Shown: positions 35,761-44,520, counted from the first letter of the stretch. The stretch: DNA of 64,000 nt from Mesorhizobium muleiense (GCF_900099905.1 NZ_FNEE01000007.1:124001-188000), one strand, 5' to 3'. Notes: a model not told the origin generated them from the sequence alone. Numbers and translations: made by a program.

Positions 35761-36398
35761 AGGCCCGGCCTCGCCAATGCGTTGAGTGCTGCTGCGGTCA
35801 TGGCGCTGCCGCCCAGCCTGCCGCGCACGATGGCGTAAGGAACGCCGTAGGAATTCTCGGCCAGCGCGTCCTTCGATTCGGCAGCACCGACGAAACCGAC
35901 TGGCATGCCGATGATGACAGCCGGTTTCGGCGCACCGTCGCGCAGTTTCTCCAGCAGGTAGAAAAGTGCGGTCGGCGCGTTGCCGATGGCGACGACCGAA
36001 CCGGCCATGCGCTCGCCCCACAATTCAATGGCTGCGGCCGAACGGGTGTTGCCGATCTTTTTCGCTATGTCGGACGTCCGCGGGTCGCGCAGCGTGCAGA
36101 CCACCTCGTTACCGGCCGGCAACCGGGCGCGGGTGACACCGTGCGAGACCATCTCGGCATCGCAGAAGATCGGCGCGCCGGCCGCCAGTGCCGCGCGGGC
36201 GGCGGCAACGAAATCGCTGGAAAAAACAAACTGCCGTGCGGCCTCGACCTGGCCGCAGGCATGGATCATGCGGATGGCGACATCGGCTTCGGCACTGGAA
36301 AAGCGCGACAGGTCGGCCTCGACGCGAATGATGGCAAAGGAGCGCTCATAGATCGCCGTGCCGTCATGGATGTAGTCGTAGGGGGCGGGCATGTTCAT
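35757..36398 (-). CDS. cobH: precorrin-8X methylmutase
   Basis: CobH moves a methyl group from C11 to C12 to form hydrogenobyrinate. The 213-residue protein has YIHDGTAIYERSFAIIRVEA at the start and the catalytic histidine in IRMIHACGQ near residue 48. FCDAEMVSHGV and the C-terminal PVGFVGAAESKDAL follow. The start overlaps the cobG stop (ATGA). Confidence 0.96.
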   Translation of the reverse strand: MNMPAPYDYIHDGTAIYERSFAIIRVEADLSRFSSAEADVAIRMIHACGQVEAARQFVFSSDFVAAARAALAAGAPIFCDAEMVSHGVTRARLPAGNEVVCTLRDPRTSDIAKKIGNTRSAAAIELWGERMAGSVVAIGNAPTALFYLLEKLRDGAPKPAVIIGMPVGFVGAAESKDALAENSYGVPYAIVRGRLGGSAMTAAALNALARPGL

Positions 36399-37879
36399 TC
36401 CTGTCGGTAGGGTTCGGTGACACCGGCCGCGCCAAGCCTCGTCAGGCAGGCGGCGGTGGTCTCGCCTCGAAATCGTGCTTCGCGGATCGCTGCGGCAATG
36501 CGGCCAACGCCGCGCGCGGCGTCATAGCCTGGCCTGTATCCGGCAGGAAGGGCCTTTGCCGTCCCGTCCACGACAAGTCCGGCTCCGTTTTCGCCGCCGA
36601 CCAGTGTTAGCGCCGCCGGGCCGGGATGGGCGCAGCCCTTGGCACAGCCGGAGATATGGAGGGTGACGGAGGCATCGAGGAGGTCGCGGTTTTCTACGGC
36701 GATGGTCTCGGCGATGTCGCGCGTGGCGATCCGGCCGGAGGCGCAGGCCGGCGCACCGGGGCAAGCGGCGATTTTCGTGCGCGGGTCGGCAGCGTCGGTA
36801 ACGAAGCCGAGGCTGGCGGCGGCCTGCTGAAGCGAGCGGCAGGCGGTCGGAGAGAGGCCGATCAAAAGCAGCGCGCGGTGTGGCGCGAGGCGGATTTCGG
36901 TCGCGCCAAGGGTGAGGGCGTGTCGGGTGAGGCCGATGAGTTTTTGCGCCGGCATGCTGCCGAAGGGTAGGCCGATGCCGAGGGCGGTGCCGGCTGTCAG
37001 ATCGAAAACGCCAATGGGGAAGCGAGCCGGCACAGGAAGGCGCCCCTGCGCACCCCCCTCTGTCCTGCCGGACATCTCCCCCGCAAGGGGGGAGATCGGC
37101 AGTTCCGACGCCGCCGCTCGTCCTGCAAGGCCAGTGATTGGCGAAAGCGGTGATGAGAGCTCAATCTCCCCCCTTGCGGGGGAGATGTCCGGCAGGACAG
37201 AGGGGGGTGTGAAGGAATGCCAGCTTGCGAGGGATACTAACTGCCTCTCCGTCAAATCCCTTGCATGGGCATCGCGGCTCTTTTCGGCGACCATCCTCAG
37301 CATCGCGATGGCGATATCGCGCGCCGCATCGTCCCCCACCGTCGCGAGCGGCTTCGCATTCTGCCCATCACCCGCAACAGACATCTGCCACCTGATTCCC
37401 GCATTGGTGCGCGTTGCAACCAGCCGCACATCGGCCGTAACCGCATCCATGCCAAGCCGTCCGCCGCCGTCGACGATGACAGAAACCTTCGGGCCAAGGC
37501 GCTGTGCCAGCCCGGCTTCGTCAATCGCTTTTCGAATCCGCTCCGCCAATGGGCGCGGATCGGCAACTTCTTGCGGATCCAGCCCGGCCAGCGGTCCGGT
37601 CTCGACCGGCACGCCGGTGCGCACTGCGATGCCGAGCGCGTCGACCTCCATTGCCAGCAGCCGGGCGCTTGCCGATATCAGGCCGCGGATCTGCAGGCTG
37701 CCACGCGCGGTCACTTCCATGATGCCGTTGCCATGCCGCAAGGCGGATTCACCGAGCCCGATCAAGGATTTCGGCGAGAGTCCTCCAGCGACCGGGTTGA
37801 GCCGCACCAGAAGCCCGTCGCCGGTCTGCATCGGCGCGGACAAAGCAGGGCAGGCGCCGCGTCGGGAGAAGGCGTTCAT
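36395..37879 (-). CDS. cobG: precorrin-3B synthase with in-frame palindrome
   Basis: CobG is the O2-dependent Fe-S/non-haem-iron monooxygenase that makes precorrin-3B and so marks the aerobic pathway. It is related to sulfite reductase. The iron-sulfur ligands lie in ACPGAPACASG and HISGCAKGCAHP near the C-terminus. Length is 494 residues, of which 53 come from a palindromic element at 37051-37209. It reads PPSVLPDISP and GEMSGRTEGG at its two ends. Without it the protein would be about 441, in the family range. The insert separates the two repeated halves, so the fold could tolerate it. Start ATG overlaps the cobN stop. Confidence 0.92.
   Translation of the reverse strand: MNAFSRRGACPALSAPMQTGDGLLVRLNPVAGGLSPKSLIGLGESALRHGNGIMEVTARGSLQIRGLISASARLLAMEVDALGIAVRTGVPVETGPLAGLDPQEVADPRPLAERIRKAIDEAGLAQRLGPKVSVIVDGGGRLGMDAVTADVRLVATRTNAGIRWQMSVAGDGQNAKPLATVGDDAARDIAIAMLRMVAEKSRDAHARDLTERQLVSLASWHSFTPPSVLPDISPARGEIELSSPLSPITGLAGRAAASELPISPLAGEMSGRTEGGAQGRLPVPARFPIGVFDLTAGTALGIGLPFGSMPAQKLIGLTRHALTLGATEIRLAPHRALLLIGLSPTACRSLQQAAASLGFVTDAADPRTKIAACPGAPACASGRIATRDIAETIAVENRDLLDASVTLHISGCAKGCAHPGPAALTLVGGENGAGLVVDGTAKALPAGYRPGYDAARGVGRIAAAIREARFRGETTAACLTRLGAAGVTEPYRQE
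37051..37209. repeat. palindromic element inside cobG (E2)
   Basis: A 159-bp element with perfect 46-bp inverted ends (37051-37096 and 37164-37209) around a 67-bp centre. The ends begin CACCCCCCTCTGTCCTGCCG. Each arm also carries its own small hairpin, ATCTCCCCC-loop-GGGGGGAGAT. The length is 53 codons exactly and the reverse-strand frame is open throughout. Confidence 0.93.
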
Positions 37880-40800
37880 GCCGCCACCCCCAGCGCGCGG
37901 GCTTCGGCGATCAGGGCGGCGAGGTCGTCGTCGACGGAATTGCGCAGCGGGTGCCAGAGACCGCGCCGCCGCGCCGACAAAAAACGCTCGGCGATGATTT
38001 TCGCGGCCGCCGGATTTTCGCGCAGGATGAAGGCGCGCACCTCGGGATCGCCGAGATAGGCGTCGTGCACGGCCTCGATCAGCGTGCCCGAGATGACATG
38101 GGTGGTCTCGGCGAAACCGACGAGACGGTCGACCGTCTCGGCGAATTCCGAAGCGCCGCGCGGCCCGTGCCGCATCTGGCCGGCAATGAAGCGCGGGTTG
38201 ACGGCGCGGGCGCGAACCACCCGAGATACGGCTTCTCCAAGCGAGCGCGGCTTCGGCTTTTGCGGATCCGTGGTGTCGAGGACGATGACGTCGGCGTTCT
38301 TGCCAAGCGCTGCAAGCGCCGCTGAAAAACCGCCGATGAAGGCGACGTCGGCTGAGCCTTCCAAAATATCGCGGCCGGGGTCGTCTCCGGCATGGACGAG
38401 GAGGTCGGCCTCGGCGACGCGACCCTCGAACGCGCCGGGCGACGAAATCGCTTCGCCCTCGGCGCCGCCATAGGCATGCGAGGTGGCGTCGAGATAGGCG
38501 CGACCGATTTCTTCGCGCGCCGCCCAGTCGCCGCTCGACAGCAACGCCTCGATACCGGCGCCGTAGGTGCCGGGCGAGGTGCCGAAAATGCGCGGGCTGA
38601 CCTTGCCATCGGCGCGGGTTTTTGCGGCGAGCGGGTTTTCCGTCGCGTCCTCGTCGCGGGCGGCGACGGCGTTTGCGGCCGCATCGATCAGGGCGATCTG
38701 GGTCGGGAACATGTCGCGGAACAGGCCTGAAATGCGCCAGGTGACATCGACGCGCGGGCGGCCAAGGGTGGCCGGCGGCAGCACCTCGATGCCGGTGACG
38801 CGGCCGGTGGCGCCATCCCATTGCGGCCGGCAGCCCATCAGCGCCAGGCCTTGCGCGATCTCTTCGCCACCGGTGCGCAGCGAGGCCGAGCCCCAGAGGT
38901 CGATGACCAGCGAGCGCGGCCAGTCGCCATGCGCCTGCATGTAGCTGCGCAAGACCTCGTCGGACGCCGCGCTGCCGAGATCAAAGGATGTCGGCGTCGG
39001 CATGGTGCGTGGATCCGATGTGAACAGGTTGCGGCCAGTCGGCAGCACATCGCGCCGGCCACGCGCCGGTGCGCCGGCAGGACCGGCAGCGACATGGCGG
39101 CCGTCGAGGGCCGCGATCAATGCTGACTTCTCGGCTGCTGCACTTTGCTGGCGCAGCGGATCGGCCTCGCCTTCAGGCGAGCGGCCGTAGATGTGCAGCC
39201 CGTCCTTGATGGCGAAGTCCTTGAGGTCGCAGAGCCAAGCGTCGATGCGGCGCAGCGCTTCGTCGGGCGCGTCGGTTCCGGCGACGCCGGCCTCGGAGGC
39301 GAGATCGGTCTTTTCAGCGGTTTCGACGATCAGCCTCGCCAGGCGGTCGCGGCGGCGGCGGTCGAGCCCTTCAGCCTGGGCATATTCGTCGACCAGCCGC
39401 TCGAGCTGCTGCTGGTTCTCGTCCAGACCGGCGCCGGTCAGCGGCGGCGGCAAATGGCCGAGGGTGATGGCGGCAATGCGCCGCTTGGCTTGTGCCGCCT
39501 CTCCCGGGTTGGAGACGATGAAGGGATAGATGACGGGCAGGGGCCCGGTGACGATCTCGGGAAAACAGGTTTCGCTGAGCGCCACTGTCTTGCCGGGCAG
39601 CCATTCCAGCGTGCCATGGGCGCCGACATGGACGAGGGCATGGACATCGAGCGTCTTGCGCAGCCAAAGGCCGAAGGCGATCAGCGCATGGCGCGGCGGC
39701 AAGGTCGGATCGTGATAGTCGGCGCGACGGTCGACCGAGCGCCCGCGGTCGGGGGCAAGTGCTACGGTGATGTTGCCGAAGCTGACGGCGCGGAAGGGGA
39801 AATGTTTGCTGTTTGCCAGACTCGAAGGTTGGTGCTCCGTCGCGCCCCCCTCTGTCCTGCCGGACATCTCCCCCACTTGGGGGGAGATTGCGCCCTCATC
39901 TCTGCTTTCGCCAATTTCCAACGCTGCAGGAGGAGAGCCGGCAATGGAGCCGCCAATCTCCCCCCAAGTGGGGGAGATGTCCGGCAGGACAGAGGGGGGT
40001 GCCTCGCACCAACCTGTCTCATCTTCAGCATTCCCCCATGCGGCCTCTACCACAGCCATTGCCTCAGCAGGCAATTCCTTCGAGAAGGTCAGATACTCCT
40101 TCAATGCCAACCCTTGATCGACCGACTCCAGCATCTCCAGCAATGCACGCGGCGTTTGCGGAATCCCTTCAACGCCATAGCCGTGTTCGCTCAGGTCGTG
40201 CAGCATCGCCAGCACGCTGGACGGCACGTCGAGGCCGACGGCGTAGCCGGTGCGGCCGGGCGCGCTTGGATAGTCGGGGATCAGGATGGCGAGCTTGCGT
40301 TTTTCGCGCGGCGTGCGCTGCAGGCGCACGAACGCCTCGACACGGTTCGCCACCTGCGCGACGCGGTCCGGCTGCGGCCGGTTGGCGAAGGCGCGGAAAG
40401 CCAATGCTGGATCGACCTCGCTTTCGCCCTTGAAGGAAATGGCGCCGGCGAGAACGCGGCCGTCGAGTTCGGGGAGGACGACATGCATGGCGAGGTCGGC
40501 GGGCGCCAGGCCGCGCTGGTTGTCTTGCCAGATATCGCGGCGTGTCGTCGCGACGATGACCTGGAAGACAGGAACGCCGGCGCGGTCGAACAGGGTTTCG
40601 ACGCCGGGCTCAGCACCCGAGGCGAAGGCGGTCGCGGTGATGATCGCGGCAGGCTTCAGCGCGGCAAGCGCGGTCTCGACAAAGGCGAGCGAGGCCGGGT
40701 CCTTGAGGCTGGAGACGAAGATCGGCACGGGGGCCATGCCGCGCTGCCGCAGCGCTTCAAAAAGCGCTTCGATCGGCGCGACATCGGCGGCGAGCAGCAT

Positions 40801-41562
40801 CGAGCGGTAGAAGAGGATGGGCACGACGTCCCCCTCCCCCTCGAGGGGAGGGTGGCCCGCAGGGCCGGGTGGGGTCGTTGCGGCAGTACTCGACGTTTTT
40901 TGCTGTTGGCGCACTTCAGAGTGTTGGCGCACTTCACAGGCGACCCCACCCCCGGCCTGCGGCCGGACCCTCCCCTCGAGGGGGAGGGGGACGTCGCGCT
41001 CTACGACGCCGCGTCCCGGCTCATAAAATCCCGCCTTCGGCACGACAACCGGCTCCGCGACCGCCACATCTGATCCGGCGAGACCTGCCAGCCGATGCAC
41101 CAGCGCCGTCATATTCTCCGGGCCGCCTTCGCGGAAATAGCCGAGCAGGCCGTCGAGCTCCTGGCGCGGCAGCGTCGAGCCTTCGATCAGCCGCAAATCC
41201 TCGTCGCGGCATTCGCCGGGCAGCAGCGCCAGTTTTATGCCGTGCGCGCGGGCGGTCGAGGCGAGCTGGTCGCAGCCGTAGCGCCACCAGTCGTAACCGC
41301 CGAGGATGCGAACCAGAACAACCCTGGCGTGCCGGGCGACGCTGTCGATCCACAGGTCGACGGACATCGGATGGCGCAGATCGCGCAAGGCGGCCAGCCG
41401 CATCGACGGCAGCCGATCCGCGTCCGCTTTCCATGCCGCCGCCAGCCCGGCCAGGTCGCTGTCGGTGAAGGACAGCGCCACGACATCCGCAGGCGTCTGC
41501 CTGAGATCGACAGGCTCGGCGAGATCGTCGAGCGAGGCGGATGTGGTGGTGAGGATGTGCAT
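37876..41562 (-). CDS. cobN: cobaltochelatase subunit CobN with two in-frame palindromes
   Basis: CobN is the large subunit that, with CobS/CobT-type ATPase subunits, inserts cobalt into hydrogenobyrinate a,c-diamide. It has 1,228 residues. Family landmarks include LLPGECRDEDLRLIEGSTLP near residue 120, DHGRSVDRRADYHDP-type text (here DRGRSVDRRADYHDP), HVGAHGTLEWLPGKTVALS, and the C-terminal EYAETVDRLVGFAETTHVI-like stretch. Two palindromic elements add 57 residues (40825-40995) and 53 residues (39843-40001). The partner chelatase ATPase genes are not in the window. Confidence 0.93.
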   Translation of the reverse strand: MHILTTTSASLDDLAEPVDLRQTPADVVALSFTDSDLAGLAAAWKADADRLPSMRLAALRDLRHPMSVDLWIDSVARHARVVLVRILGGYDWWRYGCDQLASTARAHGIKLALLPGECRDEDLRLIEGSTLPRQELDGLLGYFREGGPENMTALVHRLAGLAGSDVAVAEPVVVPKAGFYEPGRGVVERDVPLPLEGRVRPQAGGGVACEVRQHSEVRQQQKTSSTAATTPPGPAGHPPLEGEGDVVPILFYRSMLLAADVAPIEALFEALRQRGMAPVPIFVSSLKDPASLAFVETALAALKPAAIITATAFASGAEPGVETLFDRAGVPVFQVIVATTRRDIWQDNQRGLAPADLAMHVVLPELDGRVLAGAISFKGESEVDPALAFRAFANRPQPDRVAQVANRVEAFVRLQRTPREKRKLAILIPDYPSAPGRTGYAVGLDVPSSVLAMLHDLSEHGYGVEGIPQTPRALLEMLESVDQGLALKEYLTFSKELPAEAMAVVEAAWGNAEDETGWCEAPPSVLPDISPTWGEIGGSIAGSPPAALEIGESRDEGAISPQVGEMSGRTEGGATEHQPSSLANSKHFPFRAVSFGNITVALAPDRGRSVDRRADYHDPTLPPRHALIAFGLWLRKTLDVHALVHVGAHGTLEWLPGKTVALSETCFPEIVTGPLPVIYPFIVSNPGEAAQAKRRIAAITLGHLPPPLTGAGLDENQQQLERLVDEYAQAEGLDRRRRDRLARLIVETAEKTDLASEAGVAGTDAPDEALRRIDAWLCDLKDFAIKDGLHIYGRSPEGEADPLRQQSAAAEKSALIAALDGRHVAAGPAGAPARGRRDVLPTGRNLFTSDPRTMPTPTSFDLGSAASDEVLRSYMQAHGDWPRSLVIDLWGSASLRTGGEEIAQGLALMGCRPQWDGATGRVTGIEVLPPATLGRPRVDVTWRISGLFRDMFPTQIALIDAAANAVAARDEDATENPLAAKTRADGKVSPRIFGTSPGTYGAGIEALLSSGDWAAREEIGRAYLDATSHAYGGAEGEAISSPGAFEGRVAEADLLVHAGDDPGRDILEGSADVAFIGGFSAALAALGKNADVIVLDTTDPQKPKPRSLGEAVSRVVRARAVNPRFIAGQMRHGPRGASEFAETVDRLVGFAETTHVISGTLIEAVHDAYLGDPEVRAFILRENPAAAKIIAERFLSARRRGLWHPLRNSVDDDLAALIAEARALGVAA
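39843..40001. repeat. palindromic element inside cobN (E3), same family as E2
   Basis: A 159-bp element with 47-bp inverted ends that differ at one base. The outer 30 bases are the same as E2 (CCCCCCTCTGTCCTGCCGG...). The small arm hairpins have ACTTGG/CCAAGT loops where E2 has GCAAGG/CCTTGC. It encodes PPSVLPDISP...GEMSGRTEGG in the same relative frame as in cobG. Confidence 0.93.
40825..40995. repeat. palindromic element inside cobN (E4)
   Basis: A 171-bp (57-codon) element with perfect 29-bp inverted ends, GACGTCCCCCTCCCCCTCGA and onward (40825-40853, 40967-40995). The inner arms are GGCCCGCAGGGCCGGGTGGG and CCACCCCCGGCCTGCGGCC. Its centre contains a tandem 18-bp repeat, GTTGGCGCACTTCA at 40905 and 40923, which encodes two EVRQ units. 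Confidence 0.92.
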
Positions 41563-41580
41563 CGCGACTCGTGCCTGAGG

Positions 41581-42618
41581 TCAGCCGGCGAGAATACGCT
41601 CGATGGCCGGGCGGTTCAGCCCTTTCAGGCCGATGACGACTAGGCGCGAGCGGCGGTCGTCGTCGGCAGTCCAGGCGCGGTCGTAGTAGTGGTTGACGCG
41701 CGGGCCGACTGCCTGCAGCAACAGCCGCATCGGCTTGCCGCCGACCTCGACGAAGCCTTTTACGCGCAGCACGTTTTCTTCCTCTGCCGCCGTGGCGACA
41801 CGCAAAGCCAGCTCATCGGGATTGGCGATCGACGGAATATCGATGACGAACGAGTCGAAATCGTCATGCTCGTGGTCAAGCTCGTCGTCGTGGTGGGTCT
41901 TGCGGTTCTCGATGTCGTCCTCGACGGCAAGGCCGAGGCCGAGCAGCACGGAGGGATCGACCTTGCCCTGCGAGGCCGGCACGATCTTCACCGCGCGGGC
42001 GGCGTGCTTGCCGATGACGGCATTGGCGCGGGCCGAGCCGGCGGCGTCCATCAGGTCGCTCTTCGACAATATGATCAGGTCGGCGCATGCGAGCTGGTCC
42101 TCGAACACCTCCTCGACCGGATCGTCGTGGTCGAGCGTCTGGTCCTGCGCGCGCTGCGCCTGCAGGGCGTCCATGTCGTTGGCAACTCGGCCTTCGGCCA
42201 GCGCCGGTCCGTCGACCACGGCAATGACGCCGTCGACCGTCACCCGGCTCTTCACCGTCGGCCACTGGAAGGCCTGGACCAGCGGCTTGGGCAGCGCCAG
42301 CCCGGAGGTTTCGATCAGGATATGGTCGACCCTGGGCGTCAGCGACAGGATCTGGTCGAGCGCCGGGACGAAATCGTCGGCGACGGTGCAGCAGATGCAG
42401 CCATTGGCCAGTTCGACGATGTTTTCCTCAGGGCAGGTGTCGATGCCGCATCCCTTAAGAATCTCGCCGTCGATGCCGATATCGCCGAACTCGTTGACGA
42501 TGATGGCCAGCCGCTTGCCGCCGGCGTTTTCGAGCAGATGACGGATCAGCGTCGTCTTGCCGGCGCCGAGGAAGCCGGTGACGACGGTGCAGGGCACGCG
42601 GGAGACGGAAGTGGTCAT
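41581..42618 (-). CDS. cobW: CobW-family metal chaperone GTPase
   Basis: A 345-residue COG0523 GTPase that probably supplies cobalt for corrin synthesis. P-loop is GFLGAGKTTL near residue 15, the metal-binding CxCC motif is NGCICCTV near residue 72, ETSGLALPKPL is in the switch region, and the NKxD-type motif appears as LSKSDL. A His/Asp-rich stretch (HHDDELDHEHDD, near residue 245) may also bind metal. Its start overlaps the stop of the DUF1636 gene (ATGA). It is 18 bases upstream of cobN. Confidence 0.94.
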   Translation of the reverse strand: MTTSVSRVPCTVVTGFLGAGKTTLIRHLLENAGGKRLAIIVNEFGDIGIDGEILKGCGIDTCPEENIVELANGCICCTVADDFVPALDQILSLTPRVDHILIETSGLALPKPLVQAFQWPTVKSRVTVDGVIAVVDGPALAEGRVANDMDALQAQRAQDQTLDHDDPVEEVFEDQLACADLIILSKSDLMDAAGSARANAVIGKHAARAVKIVPASQGKVDPSVLLGLGLAVEDDIENRKTHHDDELDHEHDDFDSFVIDIPSIANPDELALRVATAAEEENVLRVKGFVEVGGKPMRLLLQAVGPRVNHYYDRAWTADDDRRSRLVVIGLKGLNRPAIERILAG

Positions 42619-43049
42619 ATCTGGTCCTTCAAAAGGTCGAGGGGAGGAATGCGGGCAACGAGGCCGCGCTTCAGGCAATCGGGGCGGCCGCGCCATGGGA
42701 TGAGGCCGTCGGTCGAGGTGGCGAAGAGTTTTGCGCCGGTGATGAGATCGGCGCCGCTGGTCGCGGCCAGGTCGCCGAAGACATAGCTCCAGCAGCCGTC
42801 GCGCAGGATAGCGGCGCTGAGGCGGCGCTTGCAGTTGCCGAGGCATTCGACGCTGCGGATACGGATATTTAAGCCAGAGGCGGCGCGGCGCGTGTCTTCG
42901 GCCAACAATTCGCCGGCGCGAGGATGGCCGTCGGAGCCGGTCTCGTCACGGCAGGAGGCGCAGACGATCACGGTGACGTCGGCCAGAGCATCATCATCGC
43001 CGGACAATACGCCCGCTGTCTCAGCCGAAAAACTGCTGTCGCGTTCCAA
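42615..43049 (-). CDS. DUF1636 metal-binding protein, first gene of cobalamin operon
   Basis: A 144-residue protein with two cysteine pairs, IVCASCRD near residue 31 and VECLGNCKRRLS near residue 70, as in ferredoxin-like DUF1636 proteins that accompany cobW. A metal or Fe-S-binding role in cobalt handling is inferred. The first codon is TTG at 43049, backed by a strong AAGGAG site 7 bases upstream. No ATG is available before the first Cys pair. It is directly downstream of the cobalamin riboswitch. Confidence 0.85.
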   Translation of the reverse strand: MERDSSFSAETAGVLSGDDDALADVTVIVCASCRDETGSDGHPRAGELLAEDTRRAASGLNIRIRSVECLGNCKRRLSAAILRDGCWSYVFGDLAATSGADLITGAKLFATSTDGLIPWRGRPDCLKRGLVARIPPLDLLKDQI

Positions 43050-43099
43050 ATCAGGCTCCTTGCCCGGAAAACCCGCCAGGCGATCGGATTTTTATGTCC

Positions 43100-43290
43100 T
43101 AGACGGCAGGTCTCCTGGCTCGCGGGTCATCGCCTTGGTGCCGCCTTCCCGGGATTTTCCCAGTGGTTATCGGCCTTGGCTCGTCGCTTACAGTTGCGGG
43201 GACAGCCGCGGATTTGAAATCGAGATTTCGCACCGCATTCCCTCTTGGCTCCTCCCTTTGCCGAGAGGAGACCGTCTGAACCGGATTTAG
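43100..43290 (-). promoter_or_regulatory. cobalamin riboswitch
   Basis: On the reverse strand the leader has the conserved elements in order: AGGGAATGCGGTGCGAAATC, GCTGTCCCCGCAACTGTAAG, the GCCACTGG-like AACCACTGGGAAAATCCCGG, and the B12 box GCGAGCCAGGAGACCTGCCG at about 43103-43122. This is the classic adenosylcobalamin-sensing fold that lowers expression of the genes downstream when the coenzyme is abundant. It controls the DUF1636-cobW-cobN operon. Confidence 0.96.
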
Positions 43291-43320
43291 GCTTGTGGAG
43301 GCAGTCGTGTCAACGCACGT

Positions 43321-44520
43321 CTACGACGCCGCAATGTCGGCGAGAGCCGAGCCCAGATCCCCCGCAGGCGTCACCTCGATGCGTTCCAAGCCGAGCCAGC
43401 CCTGCATCAGCTGCAATTCCTCAAAAAGTTCGGCGGCGGTTTGCGGTGGCGCGCCGGGCTCGGCATAGGCGGCATGGACGCGCAGCACGCCGGCCGGGCG
43501 GTCAGCCTTAAGGTCGATGCGCGCCACGATCCTTTCGCCGAGCAGGAACGGCAGCACATAATAGCCGTATTGGCGTTTTTCGGCAGGGGTGTAGATCTCG
43601 ATGCGATAGCGGAAGTCGAACAGCCGTTCCGTGCGCGCCCGCTCGAAGACGACCGGATCGAACGGAGCGAGCAAGGCGCGCGCCTCGATTTTGCGCGGAA
43701 AACGAGCGTTCTTGTGAAGATAAGCTGGCTTGCTCCAGCCTTCGACGGTCACCGGCAAAAGATCGCCGGCCTCGACCAGTTCCTCGATGCGGCCTTTGAT
43801 GTCGGTGGGAGAGAGGCGGAAATAGTCGCGCAGGTCGCCTGCTGTCGCGACGCCGTGGGCGCGGGCTGAGATGCGCAGCAATTCGCGGTGCGCATCCTCA
43901 GGCGAGGGCACCGGCAGGGCAAGTATCGCCGGCGGCAGCACGCGCTCCGGCAGATCGTAGAGCCGCTCGAAGCCACGACGCGACGCCGTGGTGATGCGGC
44001 CGGCCCAGAACAGCCATTCGAAAGCGTGCTTGGCGTCGCTCCAGCCCCACCAGCCGCCTGAGCCTTTCTGGCCTTCCAGGGCGGAAGCGGCGATCGGGCC
44101 GCGTTCGACGACCTCGCGAAAGATGTCTTCAATGTAGGCGGCGCGCTCGCGGCCCCACTTGGCCAGCCCGTTATACATTTCCTCGCCACGTTCGGCCCGT
44201 TCCATGCGCCAGCGCATCAGCGGATAGGTCTCGACCGGCAGAAAGGAGGCTTCGTGCGCCCAATATTCGAAGACTTTGCGCTTGCGCGTCACGGCGGCGT
44301 TGTCGAGCAGGGCGAGCGGGTAGGGGCCAAGCCGCGAATAGAGCGGCATATAATGGGCACGCACCACCGCGCTGACGGAATCGATCTGCAGCAGACCGGT
44401 CCGGCCAAGCACACGGGCCAGATGGCGGCGATCGGGCGTGCCGTTAGGGCGAGGATCGGCAAACCCCTGTGCGGCAAGCGCGATGCGCCGGGCCATGGCG
44501 AGCGAGATTTTTTCCTTCAT
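43321..44520 (-). CDS. YcaQ-like winged-helix DNA glycosylase family protein
   Basis: A 399-residue protein of the AlkX/YcaQ (HTH_42) family. The E. coli and Streptomyces members unhook interstrand cross-links and alkylated bases. Motifs are RVLGRTGLLQIDSVSAVVRAHYMPLYSRLG near residue 40, FEYWAHEASFLPVETYPLMRWRM near residue 85, and the C-terminal APFDPVVFERARTERLFDFRYRIEIYTPAEKRQYGYYVLPFL. The QxD of LLQIDS is the catalytic site reported for the family. The ATG at 44520 is used; a TTG at 44550 has no better support. Confidence 0.9.
   Translation of the reverse strand: MKEKISLAMARRIALAAQGFADPRPNGTPDRRHLARVLGRTGLLQIDSVSAVVRAHYMPLYSRLGPYPLALLDNAAVTRKRKVFEYWAHEASFLPVETYPLMRWRMERAERGEEMYNGLAKWGRERAAYIEDIFREVVERGPIAASALEGQKGSGGWWGWSDAKHAFEWLFWAGRITTASRRGFERLYDLPERVLPPAILALPVPSPEDAHRELLRISARAHGVATAGDLRDYFRLSPTDIKGRIEELVEAGDLLPVTVEGWSKPAYLHKNARFPRKIEARALLAPFDPVVFERARTERLFDFRYRIEIYTPAEKRQYGYYVLPFLLGERIVARIDLKADRPAGVLRVHAAYAEPGAPPQTAAELFEELQLMQGWLGLERIEVTPAGDLGSALADIAAS

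Noticed and set aside
36395..38821. 808-codon extension of the cobG frame upstream into cobN
   Set aside because: The upstream part is Arg-rich and overlaps cobN in another frame. The ATG at 37879 overlaps the cobN stop as in the other coupled pairs.
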